Both the position numbers and the translations under genes were made by a program. From positions 1,488,001-1,552,000 of the forward strand of contig VNWV01000004.1 of the NCBI GenBank assembly GCA_009801085.1: 64,000 bases of DNA, in the 5' to 3' direction. Shown here one piece after another: positions 10,329-20,552 of the stretch; positions within the stretch are counted from its first letter, which is position 1; each line of letters begins with the position of its first letter. Under the pieces are notes generated by a model that was given only the letters and a program-made list of their open reading frames with translations, was not told the origin of the DNA and searched no databases. Source of the DNA: Lasiodiplodia sp. COLG20 (Eukaryota; Ascomycota; Dothideomycetes; Botryosphaeriales; Botryosphaeriaceae).

Positions 10329-11342
10329 TCAATCTTCCCAGATGGTTTCCAAGTCGAGGTCGCCTCTCTTCTCAGCACCGCACACACTCCAGCGCTTGCG
10401 CTTGTCCCGGCTGTTCATGCTGAAACCCATCGGCCTGGCGCGAGGAACGTCGAGACTGCTCCGCCTCATTCCTTCAGCGCCGCGCTCGGCAGCCTTGGCC
10501 GCCATCTCCATCCTCGCAACCTTGTCAGCCTCAATGGCAGCCTCTTCGGCATCGGGCGAGTCTTCGATCGTCTCCAAGCTGGAGATACTGGGGCTGCGGG
10601 AGCGCATCGACGTCGGCGTAGACGGCACCGACGACGAAGAGTGGGAGCTCGGGTAGACTGCGGGGAAGGGCTCATTGAACTTGGTCGCAGACAGGGTTGG
10701 CGAGGGCTGCGAAGGCGTCGACGGGGAGCTCCCGTTGAAGGAAGAATTCGTGTTGTGCAGCGGCGACATGGGTCTGCGCCGCTGACGGAATGCGTTACCA
10801 GCGTGCATGTTCAGGGCCGCAGAGCTGTCCAGAGACCGGCGCGGGGCAATGTTGAGCTCCTGCTCCTCCGAGATTATGCCAATGTCCGAGACGCTCGAGG
10901 CACCGGACGGGGGGTATGATTCGTCGAATTTCAGCGAGGCGCGAACACGAGCGGGTGAGCGCATGGGGCTTGAAGGTCTTGGGACGGCGGCGCTGTTCAT
11001 GGTGCTTGTCGGGCTCATGGGAGTGGGTGAGGAGTGCGCGCGAGTCATGACGGGGGCAGTAAGTGACGTGGAGCGCAGGTGAGGCCTGGCATAAGGCGAG
11101 CGGTTCCTTGTTTGCGGCGACATGTGTGGTGACAGCAGCGAAGAAGGCGCCGGGTCGGTAGAGCGGCGCGGAGTCTCGGGGCGGTTGGAGCGCATTTGAG
11201 GCAGCTCTTCGAGGCGGTCTTTCTCCTCCAGGCGCAGCTCCTTGAGGCTCTGGATGGTTGAATCAGGCATGGGCGGCGCCGACTTTGCCTGGCTGCGACC
11301 CACGAAGGGTCGGTCGCCAGGCTGGGGAGCGGTCTCGTTCAT
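10329..11342 (-). CDS. Conserved proline/serine-rich protein of unknown function
   Basis: Intronless, 337 aa from the ATG at 11342 (the frame stays open a little further upstream but has only a GTG there). The protein is almost entirely low-complexity and disordered: Pro/Ser/Arg-rich with many SP and TP dipeptides (possible proline-directed phosphorylation sites) and RRSS/RRRP patches. Two segments look structured or constrained: a short charged helix at about 30-50 (LKELRLEEKDRLEELP), and the C-terminus from about 275, with an Ala/Glu-rich helix followed by KRKRWSVCGAEKRGDLDLETIWED-like sequence ending at the stop. I recall similar proline-rich proteins with this tail from other Pezizomycotina, but no function is assigned. 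The coherent C-terminal motif and clean frame argue that the gene is real. Confidence 0.7.
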   Translation of the reverse strand: MNETAPQPGDRPFVGRSQAKSAPPMPDSTIQSLKELRLEEKDRLEELPQMRSNRPETPRRSTDPAPSSLLSPHMSPQTRNRSPYARPHLRSTSLTAPVMTRAHSSPTPMSPTSTMNSAAVPRPSSPMRSPARVRASLKFDESYPPSGASSVSDIGIISEEQELNIAPRRSLDSSAALNMHAGNAFRQRRRPMSPLHNTNSSFNGSSPSTPSQPSPTLSATKFNEPFPAVYPSSHSSSSVPSTPTSMRSRSPSISSLETIEDSPDAEEAAIEADKVARMEMAAKAAERGAEGMRRSSLDVPRARPMGFSMNSRDKRKRWSVCGAEKRGDLDLETIWED

Positions 11343-12441
11343 GGTCGGTTGGGTTGGGCGAGGCACTGCTGAGGCATATCAAGCGCGACTGGGACAGGTT
11401 GCGCTTCGAGTCGATGCAGAATCCAGGCGCAGGGCGGTCGCGAGGGCGGGATCCGGTCGCTTGGGGTCGGGCGCAAAGGGCTCGCTTGCGGCGCGTAACC
11501 TTGGGCCGGAGGGATTTCAGAGCGCGTGGAAGCTGAAGAGGCACGGGGCTGTGAACGAACGGGCGAGACTGGACCCCTAACAAATACTGGGCCTGGACGC
11601 GGCGGCAGATGGCGGATGCCGTCGGGGCTTCACGCGGACAAAAAGGCGGCAGGCGCGCGAGGGGCCGGGTGCATGCTGCAGCACAAGACGGACACGACAG
11701 CGGCAGGAGCGAAGGGCGCGGGCAAGAGAGATATGGTGTTTCCGCAGCGCGCGCTGGGTGTTTCGAGGGTGCGGGCGCCTGTTCGCCTTTTGCAGCGGGA
11801 CCCTGCGCTCGGCTTCGCAGCGCCCAACCGCAGCGCGGCCTGCGCGAGCAGCGCTTGCCCAAAGATTCAGCTACACCGCCGCCATCCTTACACCCCGCGT
11901 CATCCCAAGCACCATCGCCGCCCAATGACGCCGCTCTGCAGCCAACAGGGCTGCCCGAGTCCCTGACGATCGCCATTAGTTCAAAGAAGCTCGTGGCCCG
12001 CTGAGTGGAACCCACGCGCCAGTGCAAGCCTCAAGCCACAAGCTGCGACCGCGAAGCAAACGGCTCAAACGCTCGCCGCGCGCACCCCCACAGACAGTTG
12101 CGCACCGACCTCCGGCCGCTGAGAGGGATCTTGCCTGCGCCGACAACCCTGTGCGTTCCTTAATTACAACATCTGCTCGCCGAGTCCTCCACGTCATTCA
12201 TCGATCGCGGTCCTTGGGAATATGCTGGGACATGCCTCCGCGCGATCGTGTTTCATCGCAGCTAGCACAGCCGCAGAAGGATGAAGAAGCACGCCGGCGC
12301 TCGGAGATGGCCGTTGCATGAAGGGGCTTCTAAAAACGGCAACAGACGCCCTACAGGCTGCATTGTAGTCTTCGGGCTGGCTGCTGACCGACGAATGGCG
12401 GCATGATTAACTACTACAGCTATAGCCACGGATCGCATCGC
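11343..12441. other. Intergenic
   Basis: GC-rich 1.1 kb upstream of the proline-rich gene and downstream of the trehalase stop. A long overlapping minus frame (to 12027) is Cys/Arg/Pro-rich without domain features, so it is treated as composition-driven. No feature supported. Confidence 0.5.
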
Positions 12442-14519
12442 TCAGTTGACCCTACGAAAACTCTTCACCCGGCGCAGGTCCCGCTTGCTGATCCCCATGG
12501 TGGTGCGGCGAGCCCTGCGCCTCGCGCTCGAGTCGCCATCGCTTGCATCTGCCGCCGCCACATCGCCGCAGTCTGGCACTTGCAACTTCTGTCCAAACAC
12601 GTCCGCGGCCCAGATCAGCACCCCATTGCTCCAACCGAACCCTTCGACCACTTCATACTCGCCGCCTCCACCTGCTGCATTGATGTTCTCGTCTGAGTAT
12701 TTTTCGAACATGATGCCATTTCCCTCAGTACCGTCGATCTTCGGAAAGCTCGGCGTCGAGCCTCCTGTCGCTCGCCATGTGCAGAAAGATGAATCCAGGT
12801 ACTTTTGGGCGATCCTGAGCGCAGTGTCCTGCGTCCAGATGTACTCCTTGTCCTCTTCGCCAAAGGTAGGAGGAACGTTGAGCAGACCCTTGATGATGAC
12901 GTACTGCAGGTTGGGCCACACGTTTGGCTGATCCCACTGCTCACCGGTCGCCAGGTTGGTAGCGGCAAGACCGCCTGGATTCTCGTCTAGTAGCTGCACC
13001 ACGTGCGAGTACGCATTCTTGACAGCGAGGGGGTTGTTCTTGAGCGAATCCGGTGCTGCCCCTGTCCAGAACGGATAGTACTGAGCCGGGGTGAAGGATA
13101 GCTGCTCGCCATTGGGTGCCTCAGCTCCCGACGTCTCATTAGTGGTCGAGGTATTGTCAGCAACGATGAAGACGTTTTGGCTATTAGAGGTTAAGTTGTA
13201 GTCGAAGTAAGCAAAATGGTCCTCGTTCCACATGAGATCGTAGATGGCTTTGCTGCGATCCGCCGCTCGCTCACCCCACTGGGCAGCCGCAGTGTCGTTA
13301 CCGGTCAGATTATGGAACTCGGCGATGGCCGTCTCACAACCATACAGGATGGAATTCAGATCTACAGGCACCACTTCTCGGGTGTTCAGGCTACGCAGCG
13401 GGAAGTAGACGTCGTCGGCAGCATCTTCGGGGTAACGCAACCAGCGAGACGAATAGTCCCATCCAGACTCAGCGCCACTGGCCAGGTTGGAGTAGAGAAG
13501 CGCCTTTGCTGAGTCATTGAGATCGGTACCGGGATAGATGATTCCGTTTTCGGAGTAGTAGGATTCATTGTTTGCCGTCTGGTAATCCTCCAGGTATGAC
13601 TCAGGCCGGGGCTGATTGTTCTCGACCGCATAATGGTTCAGGGAATACGTCTGGTTGCCCTTTTGGATCGCAACGGTGCGGTTAGTGGTCCAGAACTCGT
13701 ATTCCTTCTCCAAAAGAGGAATGGCGCGGTCGAGGATGGTCGTGTTCCCGGTGTACTCGACGTACGACTTGACCATCAGCGCCAGCACAGGAGGCTGGGA
13801 TCTGTTTAGGTAATACAGGCGAGCTCCGTTGGGGATGAAACCAATAGTGTCGACGAGATCCAGAAAGTTCTCGATGATGTTGCCGGCGATCTCGGTGAAG
13901 GAGCCCTTGGTGCGCAGCAGGCCCTCGAGGATCCAGAACGAGTCCCAGTAGTAGGCCTCGCGGAAGCGGCCGCCGGCGACGACGAAGGTGCGGTTCAGCG
14001 GGATGAACGAGTCGACGCAGCCGCTGCAGTTGGCGGCGCCCACATAGCGCCGCGTCAGGTCGGGCCAGATGTCGACGACCTGGCTGACGAAGCTCCTGAC
14101 ATCGGTGTCGGCGACGTGGTCGAGGAAGGTGGCGTTGGTGGTGAGCTCGTCCGCCAGCACCGCCTCGAGCTCCGAGCCGGCGTCGCCGAAGTACGTGTCC
14201 AGGAACGTGTTGAGCTCGGAGTTGTTGGTGATTGGCTGGTTGAGTTGGGCGAATGCGGCCAGGACTTCGTCCAGAGGCTTGATCGTGGGCCTGGGTGGAA
14301 TGTCAGTCTCGTGAGCCGGAACTCATTGCCGAAGGAAACGTACAGGTCGACAAAGGTTTTGGAGTCGGAATACGGCGCGGCCAGCTGGATGGCTTTGAGA
14401 AGCTCCCCATGGCAGTAGATGGGAGAGTCGCAGGGAGCCGTCACACTGCCATTGACATATAGAGCTGCGGCCGAAGCAGCGAGGACAGTCAGCCCCCAGA
14501 CAGACGGAGTGATAGCCAT
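12442..14519 (-). CDS. Secreted GH37 trehalase
   Basis: Hydrolyses alpha,alpha-trehalose to two glucoses (EC 3.2.1.28). Two exons: 14519-14344 and 14290-12442; intron 14343-14291 (53 bp, GTACGT donor, CCAG acceptor). The joined codons read VDLPTIKPLDEV, as in other trehalases. 674 aa. Start 14519 gives a clean signal peptide (about residues 1-20); an upstream in-frame ATG at 14564 would add 15 polar residues. GH37 signatures: AGGRFREAYYWDSFW near 155-170, ESGWDYSSRW near 332, QWDQPNVWPN near 507. Many N-glycosylation sequons agree with secretion or vacuolar routing. No N-terminal regulatory or calcium-binding domain of the neutral (Nth1) type is present, so this is the extracellular/vacuolar kind of GH37 enzyme. 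STRE-like motifs lie upstream. Confidence 0.93.
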
Positions 14520-15604
14520 GTTCGCTCGCGCGCGAGAGGAAGAGCCACTCGTCTGCAGAGTCAATGGCCGGAGGGTGCGCGCAGGATTATATTAAAAACA
14601 ATAAAACGTGAAAGTTAAACTATTTGCAGCACCCTGGGTGACGTGGGGCAGGCTTGCGGCGAGGTTACGCAGTGGCTTTGGGGAAGAGTTCGTGTCCCCT
14701 GTTGTCATCCAGGCTTACCCAGTTTAGCCTACCCCTCACCGACTGGGATGATGCTCCATGGTGCCTTGATCGGCTGTCCGTTTGGCAAACGGAGCTGCGG
14801 CTGCGAAGGCTGGAGAGACTCGGCCGAGCAGCATTGCTCTCAATTCCTAAAGTTGCGTGTAGAGGATTTAAAAAGAAGCCGGCGGAAGACGACGGAGAAC
14901 AAGGGGTAAAAGAGCTATGTCATGTATGCTTTGGAGGAAACAGAGCGTGAGTCGTGAAGTCAGCGGGCAGGCGCGGCACATGTGGGGAGGCCAAGCGCCG
15001 CGCAGCTGCCTCCAAAACGCCTCCCTCGTCACTCTCCGTCACTCCACAGTTGCACGGAGGACCACACCAACGCCCTTTCCAGCCTCCTGCACATTCCACT
15101 CGTCTCGTCTCGTCCGCACATGGTTCGCCCGCGTGACCTTGGCTGTTGCGCGAACGCCGTTCCATCCGGGCTCGTGTCGCGCACCTTCAACGCCCGGCTG
15201 ACTATGCTAGTGTCTCGGTGAGCCTCAATCCCAATTACGCGCTAGGCACAAACATCACGTAAAGACCCCGCAAATACCTACCCCCATGCCCTGGCATCGG
15301 CCTATCTAAAAATCTCCGCTAGCCATGATTCGATATTCATAATTACACTACATATCGAAGCTCTCTCTTACGATGCAACAACTGCAGCAGCATCGTGCAA
15401 CTTTTGTGCTTTTCAATTTCTTTTCAATTTCACCGCAATCAAATCATCACTGCATTCAGAATCATCACTGTACTCGCTGGAGCCATTCTCCATCCTGCAA
15501 AAACGCTTTTTTATAGCCAATCGTTATTGTTTTGAATCTGGCAGTCTCTCATTTCCTATTTATTTTCGGGACTTACCTTTCAGCCATTGTCTGTCGTGCA
15601 GAAC
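14520..15604. other. Intergenic upstream of trehalase, with three STRE-like cores
   Basis: Promoter of the trehalase and 3' flank of the SET gene. AGGGG/CCCCT cores (stress response element, Msn2/4 type) occur at 14696-14700, 14732-14736 (both AGGGG on the gene's strand) and 14902-14906 (opposite orientation), within 390 bp of the ATG. Five-base cores are common by chance, so this is suggestive only. No coding sequence recognised. Confidence 0.4.
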
Positions 15605-16522
15605 TTACTTCGAACCGTACCTATCCCGGAGATCAGCAGCCGTTTTACGCCAGTAGTCCAGGTTCTTGAGCGCCAGAACGTACGATACAGGATCGTCAGC
15701 CGGATCCTCCAAGTGCAGCAGTTGGAGGAGCAACTCGAGCACGACTTCGGAATGAGGAACTGCATCGGTGATGGAGATCTCGTAGATGTCGCACTGCTTG
15801 AGCCGTTTGTCTTCCCTCTTGACCAGTTGAATGTACTGGAACCAGATGTGGAAGTAACAGATGATGGACTCCAGCTCGTCCCTGTCCACCGTACGTCCGG
15901 ATACCATGACCTCGACGTCTGGCGTGTCGTCGATATACTTCTCGACCGCGCAGAGCGGGCACGCGCACTTGAAGCCGTAGCTGCTGAGCTTGTCCTGGCG
16001 CGTTTCGTAGCTATCGACGTAGACGTACGTGCAAAACAGCTCTTCTCCAGCTGTGATGTTGCGCGTCGCCTCCATAGCCTGTGAGCCGTCAGCATAGGCA
16101 GTCTGCACCATGTTGTTGGCGCAACTGTGGTTCAACCTACTGTTCTCCTCGTACACAGCCCCATGGTAGTCTGAATAATCAGACGCTCCGAAGCTGTTCG
16201 TCCAGTAGATGGCCGCGACACGAGCAATGTCCTCGAGGTCTTGGGTCCACTTCTCCAGACTGTCACCCAGTTTATTCCTGATGGCCTTGCGTGCCTTTTC
16301 CATGTTCGGGGGCGAGGCACACAACTTCAGGTAGGCCTCCCGGTCTTCCTGAGACTGCACGAGGAGGTGAGTCCAGATGCTGAAGGGGTTGTTTCCCTCC
16401 TCTTCACGCTGGACGACCAAGATCGGCATTTCCATCATGATCTTGGTGCCGCGTGGGATGTTCTGTGTCGCGAACGTTGCCGTTCCACGTCCCGGAACCT
16501 GCCGGAATTCGTACAGAGCCAT
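15605..16522 (-). CDS. SET-domain protein (putative lysine methyltransferase)
   Basis: Intronless, 305 aa. Residues about 5-190 form a SET domain: N-terminal GRGTATFATQNIPRGTKIM, then the S-adenosylmethionine/active-site motif NSRLNHSCANNMV (near 125-137), and the GEELFCTYV block with the conserved Tyr. A post-SET Cys cluster CACPLC (near 187-192) would bind zinc. No MYND finger is inserted, so it differs from Smyd proteins; it belongs to the stand-alone class of fungal SET proteins whose substrates are mostly unknown. The C-terminal third is helical. The ATG at 16522 starts just before the SET fold. The stop lies immediately before a GTAAGT-like sequence, so a short extra 3' exon is possible. 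Confidence 0.85.
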   Translation of the reverse strand: MALYEFRQVPGRGTATFATQNIPRGTKIMMEMPILVVQREEEGNNPFSIWTHLLVQSQEDREAYLKLCASPPNMEKARKAIRNKLGDSLEKWTQDLEDIARVAAIYWTNSFGASDYSDYHGAVYEENSRLNHSCANNMVQTAYADGSQAMEATRNITAGEELFCTYVYVDSYETRQDKLSSYGFKCACPLCAVEKYIDDTPDVEVMVSGRTVDRDELESIICYFHIWFQYIQLVKREDKRLKQCDIYEISITDAVPHSEVVLELLLQLLHLEDPADDPVSYVLALKNLDYWRKTAADLRDRYGSK

Positions 16523-17377
16523 TTTTGTTGAGTGTTCGGTGCTTTGTCGTGGTATTTTGGTCCTTCGGATTTCTGTTCACTTGCAACCAGTGCGAGTAAG
16601 ATCCGTGGTGGTAGCGAACGACTTCGTGAGTGCGACTTGCGGGGGAGAGTATCCAGGGGAAAGTTCTCGTCGAGTTTATATAACTTCGAATTGCCGTATA
16701 GTATATGAACATTGCATTGTACCGCCAACTGCATCAGAGGTAGGTAGCTCTGAGCCCTTGGGGTACTGATGTGTGGCTGGCTGACATCCGCGACAACAAA
16801 GGCATTGTTTTCTTCAGTGCCAGCATTGTTCACAGTCACACTGCAACACAAGCCATTTTTCCAGTGACGGACAAAGACGTATAATTTGCGAAATGTATAT
16901 AGTGAATTTGAAGAAATAGGGTGAAAGACAGCATACCTACAGGTAGCATAGAATATATACGCTGTCAAGTGGCTAACTACTAGCAAACGGGGAGCGGAGT
17001 AGTAGCAAACAACAAACGAAAGGGGCGAACGGCACGGAATCTACCAGATAGTCCGTTAGAACTCAAGCACAAGAATGGAAATTTCGATCAACAGGTCGGT
17101 AATATGGTAGTGGAGGCTGCATCTGTGGTTGCCTGTAGCGTCAAGAGGCCTTTTTCCTGTGTATGCAGATGTATGGCGGCTGCGATGTAGTTGTTTTTTG
17201 AGAAAGCAGATATCATGTGGCTATTGCATCATCGTTCATAGCGATCTACTTACACCGCCTGTTTTGCCCCACATCTACCCGAGCCTTCCAGTTCTTGCAT
17301 TATCTGTGACAATCCCATCAAAATCTTCGTGCAGACCATCCGGAACACCCTGGAACCTGATTATACGCCTTTTGATC
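16523..17377. other. Intergenic, shared upstream region of the SET and F-box-like genes
   Basis: Divergent promoter region, moderately AT-rich in 16650-17100. The open frame of the plus-strand gene extends upstream to 17129, but that part lacks family features and is treated as leader. No other feature. Confidence 0.5.
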
Positions 17378-18619
17378 ATGAAAACGGCGTTTACCGACCT
17401 TCCGGATGGGCTCCTGGAGAAAATTGCAGAGCATCTCGTTCCTTCTACCTCGGATTACAGGACGAACCCTTGCTACCAACAGGCCAGGAGGCCCCTCATC
17501 TACGACTTCTGTCGCGTTTCCAAGAAATTTTATAAAATCGGGCGACCGTTGTTGTACCACAGATTCGTGAACGACAATGATCCCCAGGCGCTGAGCCAGT
17601 TCATCTCGGCCCTTATTCGAGAGCCTGCTCTCTCAAGCCATCTGCGCACCCTCATAATCGGAGAGTATCTTGGACCCATCAACATCGACAAAGAATGCGA
17701 CTACGACCCGGGCTTCAGGGACCGGCTTGCCAAGCGTGTACATGAACTGGACTTGTTCAGCGAGCGGGAAAGGGACCTGTGGATCAAAAGCCTGGAAAGC
17801 GAAGAATACGAGGCCCAGGTTGCCTTTCTGATGGCAATATCACCCAGTCTGGAAACGGTCGACATAGCGTACGGCAATTTCAGTTTTGGCCGCGCCTACA
17901 TCTCCTGGATTGTGCGCCTCATTTCCTGGTCTATCCAACACGACCCCCAGGATGGCCAACTCAACGCCCTCCCTTCTCTCCGGCGCTTTATGGTTCGAGA
18001 ATCGCCAAACTCCGTCTACATGGGCGATTACCGTTTTTGGGAGGTCACCATGTTGCCGTTTCTCCGTATCGCCGAATTGCACCACCTTACAGAGACGAGA
18101 ATGGGTTTACCGTACTGGCTGGAAAAGATAAGCGGCATCGAAAAATTCGTCGTTCGCCCGCGTGCTTCTCACAACGTCAAACTTCTCGAGAGTTCGATGC
18201 GCCTTTGTAAAGAACTGAAGGCGGCCACAATCATTTGGGATCCCGTTGAAGACCGCGAGAGGCCTCTTGACATCGAAGGTGTTTTGAACGGACTGCGATT
18301 GCACAAATCATGTCTTCGATCACTTTCACTGGAGTGCTTCATTGAACCCGAGTCTCTTCCTGATCCTCTACCGCTGCCGTCTCTCAGAGACTTCGCAAAA
18401 TTGCAAAATATACGCATCAGCGGGGCTTATTTGGAAGCAAACTTCAAAGACGGCCACGGCCAGAGCGCACCTGATTTTCCGCCTTCGCTGGAATGTCTTA
18501 CTATCGAAAGCTTCGGGAAGGACACATTGCGCTGGCAGAATTACGTCTCTACGCTGTTGGGGAACCAGAACCTACCCCGCCTGCGTCATGCAGAAGTAGT
18601 TCTCTCTCCAAGAGCATGA
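17378..18619 (+). CDS. F-box-like domain protein
   Basis: Intronless, 413 aa from the ATG at 17378. The N-terminus FTDLPDGLLEKIAEHLV followed by CRVSKKFYKIGRPLLYHRF (about residues 4-60) is the usual layout of a fungal F-box-like motif, which recruits a target to an SCF ubiquitin ligase through Skp1. The remainder has the irregular Leu-rich pattern typical of fungal F-box proteins with degenerate leucine-rich repeats (for example LPSLRDFAKLQNIRISGAYLE near 330). The longer frame from 17129 adds 83 residues with no similarity to F-box N-termini and is disfavoured. These genes are numerous and fast evolving in filamentous fungi; the substrate is unknown. Confidence 0.7.
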   Translation: MKTAFTDLPDGLLEKIAEHLVPSTSDYRTNPCYQQARRPLIYDFCRVSKKFYKIGRPLLYHRFVNDNDPQALSQFISALIREPALSSHLRTLIIGEYLGPINIDKECDYDPGFRDRLAKRVHELDLFSERERDLWIKSLESEEYEAQVAFLMAISPSLETVDIAYGNFSFGRAYISWIVRLISWSIQHDPQDGQLNALPSLRRFMVRESPNSVYMGDYRFWEVTMLPFLRIAELHHLTETRMGLPYWLEKISGIEKFVVRPRASHNVKLLESSMRLCKELKAATIIWDPVEDRERPLDIEGVLNGLRLHKSCLRSLSLECFIEPESLPDPLPLPSLRDFAKLQNIRISGAYLEANFKDGHGQSAPDFPPSLECLTIESFGKDTLRWQNYVSTLLGNQNLPRLRHAEVVLSPRA

Positions 18620-19067
18620 AAATGTTATTGCTGAGGACTTCTCTAGGGTGAATGCATACTTTGGGGGTTTATTTCATTGATACCTGGGGCCTATGGTTTA
18701 ATAATGGTAATATGGAATGGAAGTAAACTCTCCCAAGAGTGGCGCATGGCATGGGCGCTGCCAAGTCACGGAATCAATGTTTGGTAACACTTGTATATAG
18801 AATTTCTAATTGTCTTCACCTCTACAGCCGGTCCCTGTCATGCAGTTGCTTATAGCGGGTGGTCTGCAAACAGGTGAGGCATACTATCAATCTTGAAATG
18901 TCACTTATCATTTTGTATTGCCTGTCTCTATCAAAGTCACGCCTTTCTCTAGCTTGATCCTCAATGCGAGAATGGCACGTGCAGTCGGCGGATCGACTAA
19001 TACACGGAATGGATCTGTCTGCACTTCATGCACCCATCTCTCTGTTTAACGTCCTTGTCTCTCCTCT
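18620..19067. other. Intergenic between convergent genes
   Basis: Moderately AT-rich 450 bp joining the 3' ends of the F-box-like gene (+) and the flavoprotein gene (-). Nothing recognised. Confidence 0.5.
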
Positions 19068-20552
19068 CTAAAAGACATACGGAACCGGCTTGACGCTCTC
19101 AATATCCACGAAGCCGTAATGCACCATGTCCGAGTCCTTGGCCATCTTCTCGCCCCAGGCGCCGATGTCCTTCATGAAGGCCTTCTCGTTCTCCTCGTCG
19201 CTCATGTCAATGGGCTCGTGGTCCTTGCCGAGCTGGCGGATCTGCGAGCCGGCGATGACGGTCGACAGGGCGAAGTCGTTGTCGGGCGGCCGCTGCTGGA
19301 TGACCGACTCGACCTTGCCTTGCAGCAGGTCCTTGGGAAAGCGCGGCTCCTGGCACGCGGGCCGCGCGAGGCCGACGCCGTCGACGGACTTGAGGGCGTC
19401 GACCATGGCGGCGCCCGTCTTGAAGCCGCCGGTGACGTAAGTCTTGGTCTTGGTCAGCGCGGGCGCGATCATGTCGGCGAACTCGAGGAAGAAGGCCTCG
19501 CGCTTCTTCGAGGATTCCCTGCGGAGTGGTAACGTTTTAGCAGGCTGCTGTTGCCCTGGAAAGGTGCATGTAGTACATACCTCTCGTGCTTGAAGGCGAA
19601 CTGCTCGTAGGTGCCGCCGGACAGCTCGACGAAGTCGAACTTGTTCTCCTCGAGCAGGGCGCACAGCTTCTTCGCCTCCTCGGGCTGGAAGCCCTTCTCC
19701 TGGAACTCGACCGAGTTGAGCTTGATGCCGAGGATGAAACTGGGGCTGGTCCGCTTGCGGATCTCCTGGCCGATTTCAATAATGAGACGCTAAGCACCAC
19801 GAAAAGTCAGCCTGCTGCCCCCTTTCTCATCCAAGCGGGGTTCCTATCCCACTCACCGCCCTGTTCTCCAACGGACCCCCATACTCATCCGTCCTGCGAT
19901 TCGTCGTCTCCGACAAGAACTGCGCGAGCAGATAGCCATGCGCGCCGTGTAACTTAACACCATCGAACCCGGCCTTCTCAAGGTACTCGGCCGCGTGCGC
20001 GAAGCCATCGATGAAGCCTCTAATCTCGTCCGCGTTCGCGGCGTGCGGCTTGCAAAACGTCATGCCCATAACGCTGCCCTCTAGCTGCACGTCCGACGCC
20101 GACACCGGGTCCTTCTGGATGCGGCTCTCGCACTGGCGGCCCGGGTGCGACACCTGCGCCACGATCAAACTCCCGTCCCCGCTCTCCTTCGCTGCCCGCG
20201 CGACGGCCGCGAAGCCCTCGAAGCGCGCGTCGCCCGCCGTCGGCGCCGCGTCGCGCGGGATGACGGGGTTGCCGGCGCATTCGACCTGGTCCGCCGCGAT
20301 CATGACGTTGCCCGTCAGCACGACGCCCCAGCCGCCCGCGCCCCAGCGCCGGTACGCGTTTGCCAGCGCGGCCGAGGGGACGCCGCGCGCGGATGGGTCG
20401 GTGGGAGACCACGAGGAGAGGCGCTCCGACATGGCGGCTTTGAGGAAGCGGTTCGGCGCCGTCTTGCCCGAGAAGGGGAAGGTGAGGGGTGCGCCGAGCG
20501 GGGAGACGTCGACGGGGGAGGCGGGGGTTGGGTAGCGGGGTGGTGTTGCCAT
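19068..20552 (-). CDS. NADH:flavin oxidoreductase, old yellow enzyme family
   Basis: Three exons: 20552-19857, 19789-19581, 19518-19068; introns 19856-19790 (67 bp) and 19580-19519 (62 bp), both GT-AG, giving a 451-aa protein with joins ENRA/RLIIEIG and KHE/RESSKK. FMN-dependent TIM barrel reducing alpha,beta-unsaturated carbonyl compounds with NAD(P)H. Visible blocks: N-terminal strand NRFLKAAMSERLS (near 35), TGNVMIA (near 80), QVSHPGRQ (near 133), the phosphate/active-site block FDGVKLHGAHGYLLAQFLS followed by NRRTDEYGG (about 195-228), and YVTGGFKTG near 330 for the FMN phosphate. Length and motifs fit the larger fungal OYE-like group rather than yeast Oye2. No transit peptide; cytosolic. 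The physiological substrate is unknown. The adjacent genes do not form a biosynthetic cluster. Confidence 0.88.

Noticed and set aside
9954..10919. 321-codon plus frame
   Set aside because: It overlaps the proline-rich gene antisense, and its second half is Arg/Gly-rich mirror sequence. No features of a protein family.
17129..17377. Longer start for the F-box-like protein
   Set aside because: The extra 83 residues lack any conserved feature, while the ATG at 17378 starts directly before the F-box motif.
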